64,000 nt of DNA from Agelaius tricolor (Eukaryota > Chordata > Aves > Passeriformes > Icteridae): contig JALJCS010000029.1 of assembly GCA_023055355.1 (NCBI GenBank), positions 3,844,001-3,908,000 of the forward strand, in the 5' to 3' direction. This document shows, one piece after another, positions 47,666-57,690 of the stretch. The notes beneath the pieces were generated by a model that ran no database searches, had not been told where the DNA came from, and was given only the letters and a program-made list of their open reading frames with translations. How positions within the stretch are numbered: position 1 is the stretch's first letter; every line of letters starts with the position of its first letter. Position numbers and translations under genes: made by a program.

Positions 47666-47817
47666 TCACAGAATCAGAGAACTTGCTGAATTGGAAGGGA
47701 CCCACAGGGACCCACAAGGATGATGGAGTCCAGCTCCTGGCCCTGCACAGCACTATCCCCAAGAGTCACACCATGTCCCTGAGGGTATTCTCCAAATGCT
47801 CTTGAACTCTGTCAGGC
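47666..47817 (-). mobile_element. CR1 LINE fragment (second duplicate)
   Basis: The same CR1 tail as at 47296-47455, carried along by the tandem duplication; not an independent insertion. Confidence 0.88.
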
Positions 47818-47908
47818 TTGGTTTTATCCATCTTTGCTGACATAATCTCAGGGCTCTGATATAGGCAGCTCTGCCTCCCAACACAGTCACTGGCAAACCC
47901 GCGGTGCT

Positions 47909-47931
47909 GTTTGTTGTTGTTGTTGTTGTTT
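47909..47931. repeat. (TTG)n microsatellite
   Basis: About seven TTG/GTT triplets. Confidence 0.85.
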
Positions 47932-50109
47932 GATGTTTTTTTGTTTTCCAAGCTGGAGGCAATGCTTGAAGTAAAACTTGTGTTGGGGGAAAAGAGAGAG
48001 CTGACAGATTTGTGTGCTTTGTGGGAGTGTGTGTATGCCTAGCAACAATATGTGTTTGTGTGTTGAAATTCCATACTTTTGGAGGAGGAAGAGGAGGAGA
48101 AAGACCAGCACAGGGTGCTGGAGCTCTTTTGGTGGCTAAGGGGATGCCTACCTGTGCTCTTCAGCAAGGGTGTGAGCACACACAACTTCTTGAGAGGGGA
48201 CAGACAGGTGTGGCCACATGGGATGGTCAAGCAGATGGACATTCATGGAAGATTGATCCTGTGCCCATGTGGCAGGGCAAGGGCTGGACAAGGGGAACCC
48301 TGTGGAGGGACACACGGAGCCTGATGAGCTCTTAGCCTGGGGGAAGATTAATGGAAAATTCCTAATCCCTTGCTAGCAACCGTTTTTTTTTTTTCATGCT
48401 GCTTCTTCTGTGATTTGGCCAGGAGCCCTCTTAACATGACACACCAGCTTGAGTATTGGAATCTCGTCTCGGGCTAATTTTCGAATGCTGATGGGTGTAT
48501 TGATTTGGAAACAAGCTGGGTTAAAAAGGCATTGGTCTTGTACACAGAGTCGGGTTGAGCTAATCCACCGTCGATATTCCAGGCCTGAGCGCTATTGACA
48601 GCCTAATGAATAGAAGTGGGGAAAAAACCCAGACTCAGGGCCTTTATTTTTCTTCTTCCCTCCCTTTTCATTTTCCTTTTCCTCTCCAAGCAATCAAGCT
48701 GACTAACCAGAGCCGGACTTTCTCCATCTCCATTAAGCACAGAGGGGAAGAGGATGCATTGCCAGCCCTGGTTCTGGCTGTTTATCTTGCAATCTCTTAT
48801 TACCTGCCTGAATTTCTTAAGCCAAAGTCGATCACCAGCAAGTTCTGAAGTCGCTATCAGATGCTGGGGTGCTGCAGGACAATTTCTGTCTGTTCTCTTC
48901 TGATTCCCGTTTCCTGACCTAAATTTCCTGTATCACCAGACATCCAGACCCATCCCTCCCGTGTCTCGCTGTATCATTAGGAAGAGATATTTGGGTACTG
49001 CAGGAAAAGGTCAGAGCTTAACTCCTTGCAGCAGTTAAGTATGGGATGATTCAGTGATGGGCTCAGTCCTGTAATGTGCTGAAGATCCTCAGAAATTCCA
49101 GCTCTGGAGAGCAAGCCCCCTAATTTGAAAAGCTGTTCTTTGGCTCACCCAGCCCTTTCTCAGAGCAGGACATGAAAGTGAATTATCATGTCCAATTAAA
49201 GGGAAACCTGCCTTAATGACCTCGATGAAAATTGGGCTGTGGTGCCAGGATTAATTCTCCTGCCTTGGAAAATGGGCCCTATAAATATGTATTCTGGAAT
49301 AATCCTGTCCAAAACAACGTTCAGCTTGTGGGAAATGGTGCTTATTCCCCCTCCTAGGAAAGCAGAGTTGCTCAGCACCAGATTTCAGGGATGTGCCAAG
49401 TTCAGCACACAGCCCTGGGACATTTTGCCCCTTCCTGCAGCTAGATAAGAAAGGAGGGGTGATTCAAGGAGGTGGGAAAGGGGATGTCTCCTTGTTAACA
49501 GGTTTAGCCAGGAAGAGGAAGGTGTGCATGCTGCTCTAAGCAGGTCCTGAGTTCCTGAGTTTCCCCCTGCTGCACCAGGAAAGGGCCTGGGGGCAGGAGC
49601 ACTCCGGCCTCTCAGGATGCAATTAAATCGTGCCCCGGGGCAGGCTGTGCTCTCCAAAGGGACTGGGTGCCCCGGGGCAAGGAGCTCTCCCCGTTCCAGC
49701 CAGGATTGCTCAGCCTGCTGCTCCCGAGGATGGGTGCATATCAGCCGTGCCTGCATCCCCTCTCCTCCCCAGGTTTAGGGGAAATCTCTGGGAAACAGCC
49801 ATGGATGGAGGGCATCTGTGGTTTTGGCCAAGGGCTGCTGGAGGGAAGCAGAGCTGTGGGAGGGGGGAGAGCAAAACGCAGGAGAGGGGTAGGGGTGGGA
49901 GAAGGAGATTCCTTCAGGGTATGAGGGTCAGGAATGATCCCCAAGGACACAATGAGGTAGAAACACCCAGAAATGAGGATGCCCACACTGCAGCAAGGGG
50001 TGAGCTGCACGTTTATTTCTAGGTTGGCTCTATTGGATGGCCAAGATCCCAAAATAGGTGGGGAAAAGGCACCTCAAGAGCTAATTTATCCCGTCCCCCT
50101 GCAACCAGG
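47932..50109. other. Intronic sequence, no gene seen
   Basis: No exon seen. A pyrimidine run ending in AG at about 48690 looks like an acceptor, but the sequence after it matches no IgLON domain. Bases 48440-48610 are unique-looking, with CpGs and TAAT-type cores, and form a candidate conserved block. A T12-T13 run lies near 48386. Confidence 0.5.
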
Positions 50110-50470
50110 CAGAGACCTCGCTGCCAAGCACATGTGAAAGCTATTCTTGAAAATCTTTAACAAAGCAGGTTCTTCAGTCTCCCCAGACAATCTATTCTAC
50201 TGCTTTGCTACCTTTTTAATTAGAAAATGTATAGCTAATATCTAACTTAAACCTTCTTTGTTGCAAATGGAGTGGAGTTTTTCTCAGCCTATTCCCAGTG
50301 GATGTGGGGAACAATTGATCAGTGTCCTCTGTAATAACCTTTTGCTTTTGGGAAGGTTGTTATCCTGGTGCCCCTTCGCTGCCTTCTTTCTGAAACCATC
50401 CAAGCTCTGTTTTTCCCCACTTTTCCTCATTGGCCAGGCTTTCAGAAACACTTGTCAGTCTTGAAATCCT
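50110..50470 (-). mobile_element. Old CR1 LINE fragment
   Basis: A diverged reverse-oriented CR1: CTCCCCAGACAATCTATTCT, TAGCTAATATCTAACTTAAA, GGGGAACAATTGATCAGTGT, CCTCTGTAATAACCTTTTGC, GGTTGTTATCCTGGTGCCCC. It reaches further 5' than the other CR1 tails but is more mutated, indicating an older subfamily. Confidence 0.75.
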
Positions 50471-50855
50471 GGTACAAAAGGGAAAAGGTGATTGCTGCTG
50501 ATCCAGGAATAGCAGGTCGGTGCCTCTGTGCTAATGTGGGACAAATGAGCTCAGGAATGAGACAGCAGACCCTTGGCACTGAATGCACCAAAGTTCAGAC
50601 CTGCTATTTTGGGGACTGCTCTAAATGGGGTCAGGCTGGTGGTGCCAAGCCGATGTCAGCCAACAGCAGAGCTGCCAAAGGCACAAGGAGGTTCTTAGCA
50701 CCTGGATCTCTCCTGGGCAAAATGCACCCAGGTTACAGACAGAGCTAAAATGAGCAGCTCAGGGAGCATCCCTGTCATCTGCAGGTCTGGAAGGTGCTCC
50801 CACTCCTTCAGTGCTCATTCCTTCTTAGGAGGAGTTGCCATAAGACCAGACAAAG

Positions 50856-51466
50856 TGTTGGAACTCAGCACATCCCTCTGGGTGTCCAGAGTTGCCAGGG
50901 CCCCTGCCAGGGGGCTCAGAGACCCTGGAACACAGCCCAGAGCGTCTGTGGGTTTGATTATGACCCATGGGGCAAATTACCAGCTTTGTATGAGGACCTG
51001 AAAGCCACAGAAGTTTTAGTGTAATAATAAAATTATCACGAGGTGAAAATGTAGATTTTGGGATTTTTAGAATAGGGGTTTTGGGGACAAGATGGAGGGA
51101 CTTGGGCATGTCCAGCCTTTCTTCTTCTCTACCTCCATCTTCTGCTGTGATGCTGGCACTTGGGGATTAGTTTAGAGTAGAAGCTCACTGTTTAACATAG
51201 GTGATGGGTATTGGGAAGTAATTGTAAATATTGTACACGTAGTTTGTAGTATAAAGAGATGACACCACCCCGAGGGCGGTCAGAGTGCTGCTGGCTGTCC
51301 TGATGGACAGACCTCGGCTGGACAGGAGGAAAATTTTATAGATAAGATACAATAAACAACTCTGAGACCGAGAACTGAAGAACTCCAACTCATTTTTCGA
51401 ACGTGTGGGCTGAAACAGAGACTGTTCTCGTGTCTCGGGGCTGCAATAATCAGCAAACTCCCCAGA
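50856..51466 (+). mobile_element. Solo LTR (family 5, copy B)
   Basis: A ~611 bp LTR on +, starting TGTTGGAACTCAGCACATCC, with GTATAAAGAGATGACACCAC (TATA-type box) at about 51249 and ACAATAAACAAC (poly(A)-type signal) at about 51349. It is homologous along its length to the minus-strand LTR at 37453-38078, roughly 80% by eye. The 6 bp duplication ACAAAG lies at 50850-50855 and 51467-51472; the terminal CA at the right end has eroded. No internal viral genes. Confidence 0.9.
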
Positions 51467-51668
51467 ACAAAGCAGCAAAAAGCAGCACTGCCTGTGTTTG
51501 CAGTGTCTGCCTTGGACCTTGGGGAGAGTGAGGTGTTTTTGGGAGTAAATGCCAAAGAAACAAAATCCAAGGAAGCCCCAGTTGCAATAGGCAAGCTGTG
51601 AACTTGGAGTGGGGCAGAAACCCAGAGTGAGAAACAGGATTGAGGTCCCACTGACCTCAGAGGAGCAA

Positions 51669-51866
51669 TCCTCTCCTCTCCTCTCCTCTCCTCTCCTCTC
51701 CTCTCCTCTCCTCTCCTCTCCTCTCCTCTCCTCTCCTCTCCTCTCCTCTCCTCTCCTCTCCTCTCCTCTCCTCTCCTCTCCTCTCCTCTCCTCTCCTCTC
51801 CTCTCCTCTCCTCTCCTCTCCTCTCCTCTCCTCTCCTCTCCTCTCCTCTCCTCTCCTCTCCTCTCC
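51669..51866. repeat. (TCCTC)n pentanucleotide tract, ~198 bp
   Basis: About 39-40 uninterrupted copies of a pure pyrimidine pentamer. It yields long Arg/Gly/Glu or Ser/Pro/Leu open frames on the two strands that have no coding meaning. Perfect repeats of this length are highly mutable and often collapsed or expanded in assemblies. Confidence 0.98.
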
Positions 51867-53439
51867 CACTCTGGTTTCCTCAGCAAGTCCTGCTTGCAGC
51901 AGCATCTCAGGCACAGCCTCCCCTTTCTCCCTGCAGGACATTTCAGCTATTTAAGCCGTTCTCTGGGTTCCTGGGTTTAAAGGAGAGAGGCGAGGTAGGA
52001 GGAGAAGGAGCTATCTGGAAAGCTGTTATTTGTATTGATAATAAGCCGTCTCCAGTGCGTGCCTGCTAAACACTCCCACTGCCTTGTAAGATGCATTAAG
52101 GGAAGTTGGCCTTATCTCAGTGCAGGAAATGGACTTGGGGAAGGAGGCACGGAGCCTGCCAGAGTTTAATCTCACTTAGGCACACGAATTTGCATGATAG
52201 AAAATGGTGGAATTTTAGTGCTTAAAAAGAAAGAAAGAAGAAGAAAAAAAAAAAGGCAAAAGCAGGCAACTGGGGGGATATTAGCACTTTCCCTGCTTCT
52301 TTATCACTTTGCCTGGCCCTATCTGGCTTTTGCTGTTGTCACTGGAGAAACTAATCACCCCTCCCCTTTTGTTTGGTGTAAATGAGTTTTCCCCACTCCT
52401 TCCAGAGCCCAGGTTAATCTTCAAATCCCTGCCTTTGTCTGGGAGTTAATTACCTGCTCGGCAGAGTCGGGGGGCTGTGGACACAGGTGGCAGGGGGCAG
52501 AGGTGGCAGTGCTGGTGGCACCTGTCCCCGTGCAGGGAGCAGCACTGCCAAGGTCTGTGCCGGCGAGATAAAGCCTCCAGTGGGGCTGCAGTGCCCCAGC
52601 CGGCTTTGTTTCAACCATCAAACTCTGCCCAATTAATTTTCCTTTGATGCCACAAGCCCCTTTCACTTGTGGGACATCAAGGAGAACTTTTTGTTGCTGT
52701 TTTGCTGCCTGGGAAATGCCTTTGCTGGGAGGAAGGCTCAGTCCCTGTCGTCATCATCACCTTACTGGTGAGGCTGAGCCTGTGCCACCAATGCCTGCAT
52801 TGCACATCCCTGGCTTGGGAGCAAGAAGGGAAAAGGGATTTGCCCAGACACTGCTCACGTTTGAAGCCATGGGCTGGAGTTTCACACTGGGTAGGATGCT
52901 CCCCCTGCTTTTGGCATGGATTTACTGGGGTGTCCACACATTTCCCACCGTGGGAGCAGCTATTCCCTCTAGAAGCAAAGGCAGGTTTAGGTAGTAACTC
53001 CTAAAAGGCATGGGGGAGCTAGGAGAGCCTCCCAAAGCAGTGGAGGGGAGGAAACCAGCGGCAGGAAATGGAAATCCTCCCTCACTTCGCCTGTGCTCTC
53101 GGCTCCTTTGACTGATGTGCTCCTTCCCCGGCTCTCTTTTGTTGCTAATCACCGTCCCTCTGTCAAAGCATCCTTGCCTTTTGTATCAGGGCTGTCGTGG
53201 AGGACTGAAGGTCTCCCACACGCTCTCACGCACTGGCCTAGTTTTTGGCTCTTTATCCTCGTTTTGCTCTGCCCTCGGGGAGCATCTCTGCAGGTCCCAC
53301 ATCCATTACTGCCCCCGGATCTCTCCATCTCCCTCACACCCTCGGATCACAGCCCTTGCTTCTCTGGGGTGTGCTTGTCCATGTTCCCCTGTGGAGTGGC
53401 CTCGTACCAGGCCAGGCTCCCTCCAGCCTCCCCAAAGTC
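51867..53439. other. Unique intronic sequence, no gene seen
   Basis: An A/G-rich run occurs at 52228-52258. No exon or element recognised. Confidence 0.5.
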
Positions 53440-53600
53440 ACTTGACCTCTTTGCAAATCAGTTTAACATCTGTGAGGCAGAGATAATAATTGTCACCTAC
53501 TTCACAGGGGGGTTGATGAGGATTAATTCATTAATGTCGACAGAGGTCTTTGAAGATGGAACGCTCTATCTGAGAGCTAAACGTTATTATTAATTAGCAA
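53440..53600 (-). repeat. Relic of an ancient MIR/CORE-type SINE
   Basis: The order CTTGACCTCTTTGCAAATCA, GATAATAATTGTCACCTACT, TCACAGGGGGGTTGATGAGG, ATTAATTCATTAATG, then GCTCTATCTGAGAGCTAAAC and TTATTATTAATT follows the reverse complement of MIR-like SINEs (ACCTCTCTGTGCCTCAGTTT, GATAATAATAG, ACCTCACAGGGTTGTTGTGA, GGATTAA). Such relics predate amniote radiation and are expected at low density in birds. Assignment rests on memory of the consensus. Confidence 0.6.
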
Positions 53601-53917
53601 TTATATCGTGGGGTGGGAGCAGGGAGGGAAAAGAGACTCCAGAGTCTGTACTGTGGAAGAGTTTGCCCTGGGCTCACTTTCTGCCCTTGCTGCAGCTTCA
53701 GGCTGCCCCAGTTTCATGTCCCTGCTGCTGCTGGAGGGAGCCAGGCATGCTGCATCCCACTGGGGGTGTGTCTCACCATGCTGCTCCTTCCTGAAGCTTG
53801 TGGATGAGCCTGCTGGTGTAAAGAGAGGGAGGGATGGAGGGGTGAACAGTGCTTGAGTGAGTTCACATTGTTACAAGGAGGGTAACTTGGTAATAGGGAG
53901 TTTGGGATGAAGGGATG

Positions 53918-54171
53918 TCATAGAATCCCAGAGTGGTTTGGGTAGGAAGCGACCTTAAAGACCCCTGGTTTCATCCCCTGCCATGGGCAGGGACACCTTC
54001 CACTACCCCAGGGTGCCCCAAGCCCTGTCCAACCTCACCTTGGACACTTCCAGGGATGGGGCAGCCACAGCTTCTCTGGTTAACCTTGGCCAGGACCCCA
54101 CCACCCTCATTTTAAAAAATGTCTTCCTTATATCTACTCTACATAAAACTTTTTCAATTTTGAGCCATTCC
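53918..54171 (-). mobile_element. CR1 LINE 3' end fragment
   Basis: Reverse CR1 tail with a preserved terminus: TCATAGAATCCCAGAGTGGT, GACCTTAAAGACCCC, CCATGGGCAGGGACACCTTC, CACTACCCCAGGGTGCCCCA, CTTGGACACTTCCAGGGATG, GGCAGCCACAGCTTCTCTGG. Confidence 0.92.
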
Positions 54172-54839
54172 CCTCCAGGCTTGCCTGGCACCCCAGTGAT
54201 GAAATGGGGCCAGGCACTGCCAGAGTCATGGGAGGATGTATCCTGTTCCCAAGGAGAAATAATTGGCAGGAGACTGGAGCAGAGGAGAAGGAAGATCCAG
54301 TGATTCACAGGACACACAGACCAGTTTAATTTCCTTCCTGTTTTTCTTTCTCACATACACCCAGGCTGTGGCTGATTCCTGTTTGTGTCCCCAGTGAAGC
54401 GCTAATGCCGTCGTCCTGTTTGTCACTGGGCTCCTGACAGAGTTCTTTGTGGTCCCCTCCAGATGTCCCATGCCTCAGTGCTGGGGGCATTCCCACCTCT
54501 GGCATCCCCGTGGCTCCACTGTTTCCATCCTCCCTGGCTCAGCTGTGTGCGCTGCTGTGGCAGCGAGGAGAGCACAGCGGAACTCTCTCTGCTACTCCCT
54601 CAGAGCTGCGGAGGTCACCCTCGCTTCACCCCTCTTCTAGAAAACAAGAGCCTGCTCCTCTTTGAGCCTTTCTGAGCACGCGAGCTCCCAGCAGCCCCGT
54701 TCACCCAACCTCTCCAAAGGCTTTCAGGAAGAGGTCACCTGCCTCACCCAGAGCCATTCAAGAGTGACTCTGCTAATCCCTTCTGCGGAGCGGGTGAATC
54801 CGGGAGGCCAGAGGCGCCAGCAGCTCTCCAGGCAGGGAG
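54172..54839. other. Unique intronic sequence, no gene seen
   Basis: GC-moderate intron without recognised elements. Confidence 0.5.
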
Positions 54840-54845
54840 AACTGC

Positions 54846-55465
54846 TGTTGGGGAAGAGGAAACAGGAAAGCCTTATCAATATGATTGTCTGGCAAAAGAT
54901 TTTGAGAATATAGAAATTATAAGCGAGATTGAAGTGAAAGGAAGCTTTTAGATACCTTAGTTACTGAACAACTGGAAAACAATGGTGTGGCTGGCTGAAG
55001 GTAATCCCCTTTTGAAACAACACCCTCTGCTTGCAGACAGCTCCAAGGGTCAGAGCAGACCCTGCTAGCTTGGCAGAAGAGATTTAAAGAGGAGTTTTTA
55101 GGGTTTAAAATGTAGCACAGTATGGTAATGTAATGATTCTTATAGGCTGTATGTCAATGCTATAGGATTTGTATCTTGTACTAGATTGGTTAGTGAGAAT
55201 TAGAATATTCAACACAGAAGAAGATTTATGGTATTGTGACGGGAACTTCGTTCTCTTATGCTCTTGCTCTCTTGCCCTTTTACTCTCTCACCCTCTCATC
55301 CTCTCTCCCCCTCTCTTCTCTCAGTCCTGCTCTGAGCTGTGCCTGGCAGCTCCCAGCAGGGCCCTGCACCCAGGCCCTTTGCAATAAACCCCAAGTTCCA
55401 GCCCTGGCTTCAGAGATCTCTCGTGTCCGTCCATCCCAACTATCCTACCCCCTGACGCTCCTACA
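54846..55465 (+). mobile_element. Nearly complete solo LTR (family 6, ERVK-like of passerines)
   Basis: A 620 bp LTR beginning TGTTGGGGAAGAGGAAACAG and ending CCTGACGCTCCTACA. It contains an AT-rich U3, a C/T-rich R region (TCTCTTGCCCTTTTACTCTC), a GCAATAAACC poly(A) signal at about 55381 and a short U5 of about 75 bp. Flanks AACTGC (54840-54845) and GACTGC (55466-55471) match in 5 of 6 bases and are the likely target-site duplication. It closely resembles LTRs I know as common and young in songbirds. No internal viral genes. Confidence 0.88.
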
Positions 55466-55645
55466 GACTGCAGCTGTGTGTGCCTCTCCAGATGTGCAGC
55501 ACGTCCCCTTCCTTCCCCATGGATTTACCAGCCAAAGGGGTGGCACAGCAGCACCCAGGATGTGTGTAGGGTACTCCCACTGCCGCGTGTGGTTTCCAGA
55601 GGAGCTCTGTGATAAAGCCGGTGGGGGTTTAATGAGGTCACTGCA

Positions 55646-55945
55646 GTTTAATGTTACTGCAGTAATCTCTTTTGTTTTACTACATTAAAATATTTGTGGT
55701 GGAACGGTTGGACCACTGTAATGCGATATCGCTACCTTAATGTTATTGTTGCCATGGCGACACTAATGGCAGCTCAATAACATTATTGCAATTTAATCTT
55801 ACGACAATAAAATTAAGGGTAGAACAGTGAGACCCCGGCTCTGTAATGTTACTACAGTAACAGCGTTGTTATCGTAGCCGCGGGAGCGGAGTCAGCCCGC
55901 TCTAGTGTAACGCCGGTGCCGGCGCTTTGTTGTTACTACAGGAGC
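55646..55945. repeat. Palindrome-rich degenerate tandem array (period ~122-134 bp)
   Basis: Units start near 55677 (TTACTACATTAAAAT), 55799 (TTACGACAATAAAAT) and 55933 (TTACTACAGG). The first two align through GGTGGAACGGTTG / GGTAGAACAGTGA and CTGTAATG. The region holds a perfect 12 bp palindrome TTACTGCAGTAA (55654-55665), its near copy TTACTACAGTAA (55849-55860), GCGATATCGC (55723-55732) and other near-palindromes around GCCATGGCG and CAATAACATTATTG. The right part is CpG-rich. No known repeat family was recognised. Confidence 0.8.
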
Positions 55946-56257
55946 ACGGAGCATCCGTGAAAATCACAGCAGGGGATGAATGGGAGGAGATGTCACCGGT
56001 GCGCCGGTGCTACTGCTACCCTGGGGCTGTCAACATGGGGAGGTCATGCTGTAATCCCATCATTTATTCATCTAATTCCTCAATTGTGGTGTTTTTATCG
56101 GGGTCTGTCCTCTTCTCTCTCCGTTGCTGGAGCTCTTTGGAGCGGGTCTGTTGTTTTAGCGGCAGTAACTCTGCAGGGAAGGATTTAAAGCACTGCCTCC
56201 ATCTAGTTCCAGATCCTTCTGCCTGGCGTTTTATAGCATGTGGCTGTTATGGAGTGA
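55946..56257. other. Unique intronic sequence, no gene seen
   Basis: No element or exon recognised; the local CpG content falls off after about 56010. Confidence 0.45.
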
Positions 56258-56330
56258 TAACGTTTTATATTTATATGTCATCTTTCAATGTGAAGGATCC
56301 TAGCACAAGCTACAAATTACTGCTGTGCTG
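56258..56330. repeat. Possible ancient repeat relic
   Basis: AACGTTTTATATTTATATGT, CATCTTTCAATGTGAAGGAT, CCTAGCACAAGCTACAAATT loosely follows the same old amniote pattern proposed for 34250-34310. Weak, and could be unique sequence. Confidence 0.3.
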
Positions 56331-56714
56331 CAGGGCCAGGCAGACAACCCGGCACACACAGTGTGCCAGAGGAGGGGTTTCATCCAAGGGCACTGATTCC
56401 TGTGCAAGTGAGAGTCTCCTTTGCCCAGAGGATTTATCCAGAGTCCCCAGACTTTGTGAGGTGGGGCACAGATCTTTGTGCACCCTAAGCCAGGTACCCC
56501 AAAAAGCATCTGCCATCGCTGGCATGGGTATGGGCAAAATTCCTCCTTTCCTGGTTGGCAGCATTGTATCAGGGCTGGAAAGGCAATGGGGGGACAAGGC
56601 GCAGGTGACAGCTCAGTGCCATGCAGTTTTCTCCATCCTCCAGGGGAGGGAGGCAGAGCTGCTGATCTGTCCCGAGCATCGCAGAGCTCCCCTCGTCCTG
56701 CCCAGACCCAGCGC

Positions 56715-57690
56715 TCCTGGGGATGCACACTTGCCATGCCCAGGGCTGTGTGCTTTTAGCTGAGGGATGTGCCCACGGATTTATGCTTGTCATGCCCAGG
56801 GATGCACACTTTCTGTGTCCAGTGATTCATGGTTGTTTTGCCCAGCTCTTGCTGTGTCCAGAGATGTGCACTTTTTGCCAAGAGATAGAGGTTTGTTGTG
56901 CCCAGGGATGCAGGTTTGCCATGGTCAGGGATGCACTCTTGCTGTCCCCAGGGATGTCTTCTTGCTGTGCAGGGATGCACAGCACTCCTGCCATGCCCTG
57001 GGATGCAGGTTTGCTTTGCCCAGGGATGTGTGGTTTGTGCCCACGGATGCAGGTTTGCCATTCCCAGGGATGTGTGGTTTATGCCCAGGGATGTGTGGTT
57101 TGTGCCCAGGGATGCAGGTTTGCCATTTCCAGGGATGTGTGGTTTGTGCCCAGGGATGCAGATTTGCCATTCCCAGGGATGTGTGGTTTATGCCCAGGGA
57201 TGCAGGATTGCCATTCCCAGGGATGTGTGATTTGTGCCCAGGGATGCAGGTTTGCCATTCCCAGGGATGTGTGGTTTGTGCCCAGGGATGCAGGTTTGCC
57301 ATTCCCAGGGATGTGTGGTTTGTGCCCAGGGATGTGTGGTTTGTGCCCAGGGATGTGTGGTTTATGCCCAGGGATGCAGGATTGCCATTCCCAGGGATGT
57401 GTGGTTTGTGCCCAGGAATGCAGGTTTGCCATTCCCAGGGATGCAGGTTTGCCATTCTCAGGGGTGTGTGGTTTGTGCCCAGGGATGTGTGGTTTATGCC
57501 CATGGATGCAGGTTTGCCATTCCCAGAGATGCAGGTTTGCCATTCCCAGGGATGTGTGGTTTGTGCCCAGGTTTGCAGGTTTGCCATTCCCAGGGATGTG
57601 TGGTTTGTGCCCAGGTTTGCAGGTTTGCCATTCCCAGGGATGCACTCCTGCCATGCCCAGGATGTGTGCTTGCCATGCTCAGGGATGCAC
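56715..57690. repeat. Minisatellite of alternating 21 and 23 bp subunits (44 bp period)
   Basis: Subunit A (21 bp) starts GGGATGTGTGGTTTGTGCCC; subunit B (23 bp) starts GGGATGCAGGTTTGCCATTC. They alternate as AB (44 bp; starts at 57023, 57067, then 57088, 57132, 57176, 57220), with occasional extra A or B units. The left part to about 57000 is much more diverged than the centre (57020-57640). Because 44 is not a multiple of three, each frame cycles through all three translations, and Cys/Gly/Pro-rich frames stay open on both strands. No coding role is indicated. Confidence 0.93.

Larger units (their letters stand above)
47216..47857. repeat. 370 bp-offset tandem duplication with a junction insert, 84 bp from the exon
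   Basis: Copy 1 (about 47216-47497) and copy 2 (about 47586-47857) both start TGTTGAGCATTTGACACAGC and run through CTGACATAATCTCAGGGCTC. They differ by a few substitutions and by a 7-8 bp gain or loss near 47453. Each includes a reverse CR1 tail. Between them sit ~24 bp of remnant plus a 64 bp insert copied from 45644-45707. The nearly identical copies imply a recent event. Confidence 0.95.

Noticed and set aside
48655..48848. Possible exon after a pyrimidine tract and AG near 48690
   Set aside because: The following translation matches no Ig domain or linker of IgLON proteins, and no fitting donor with the right phase was identified.
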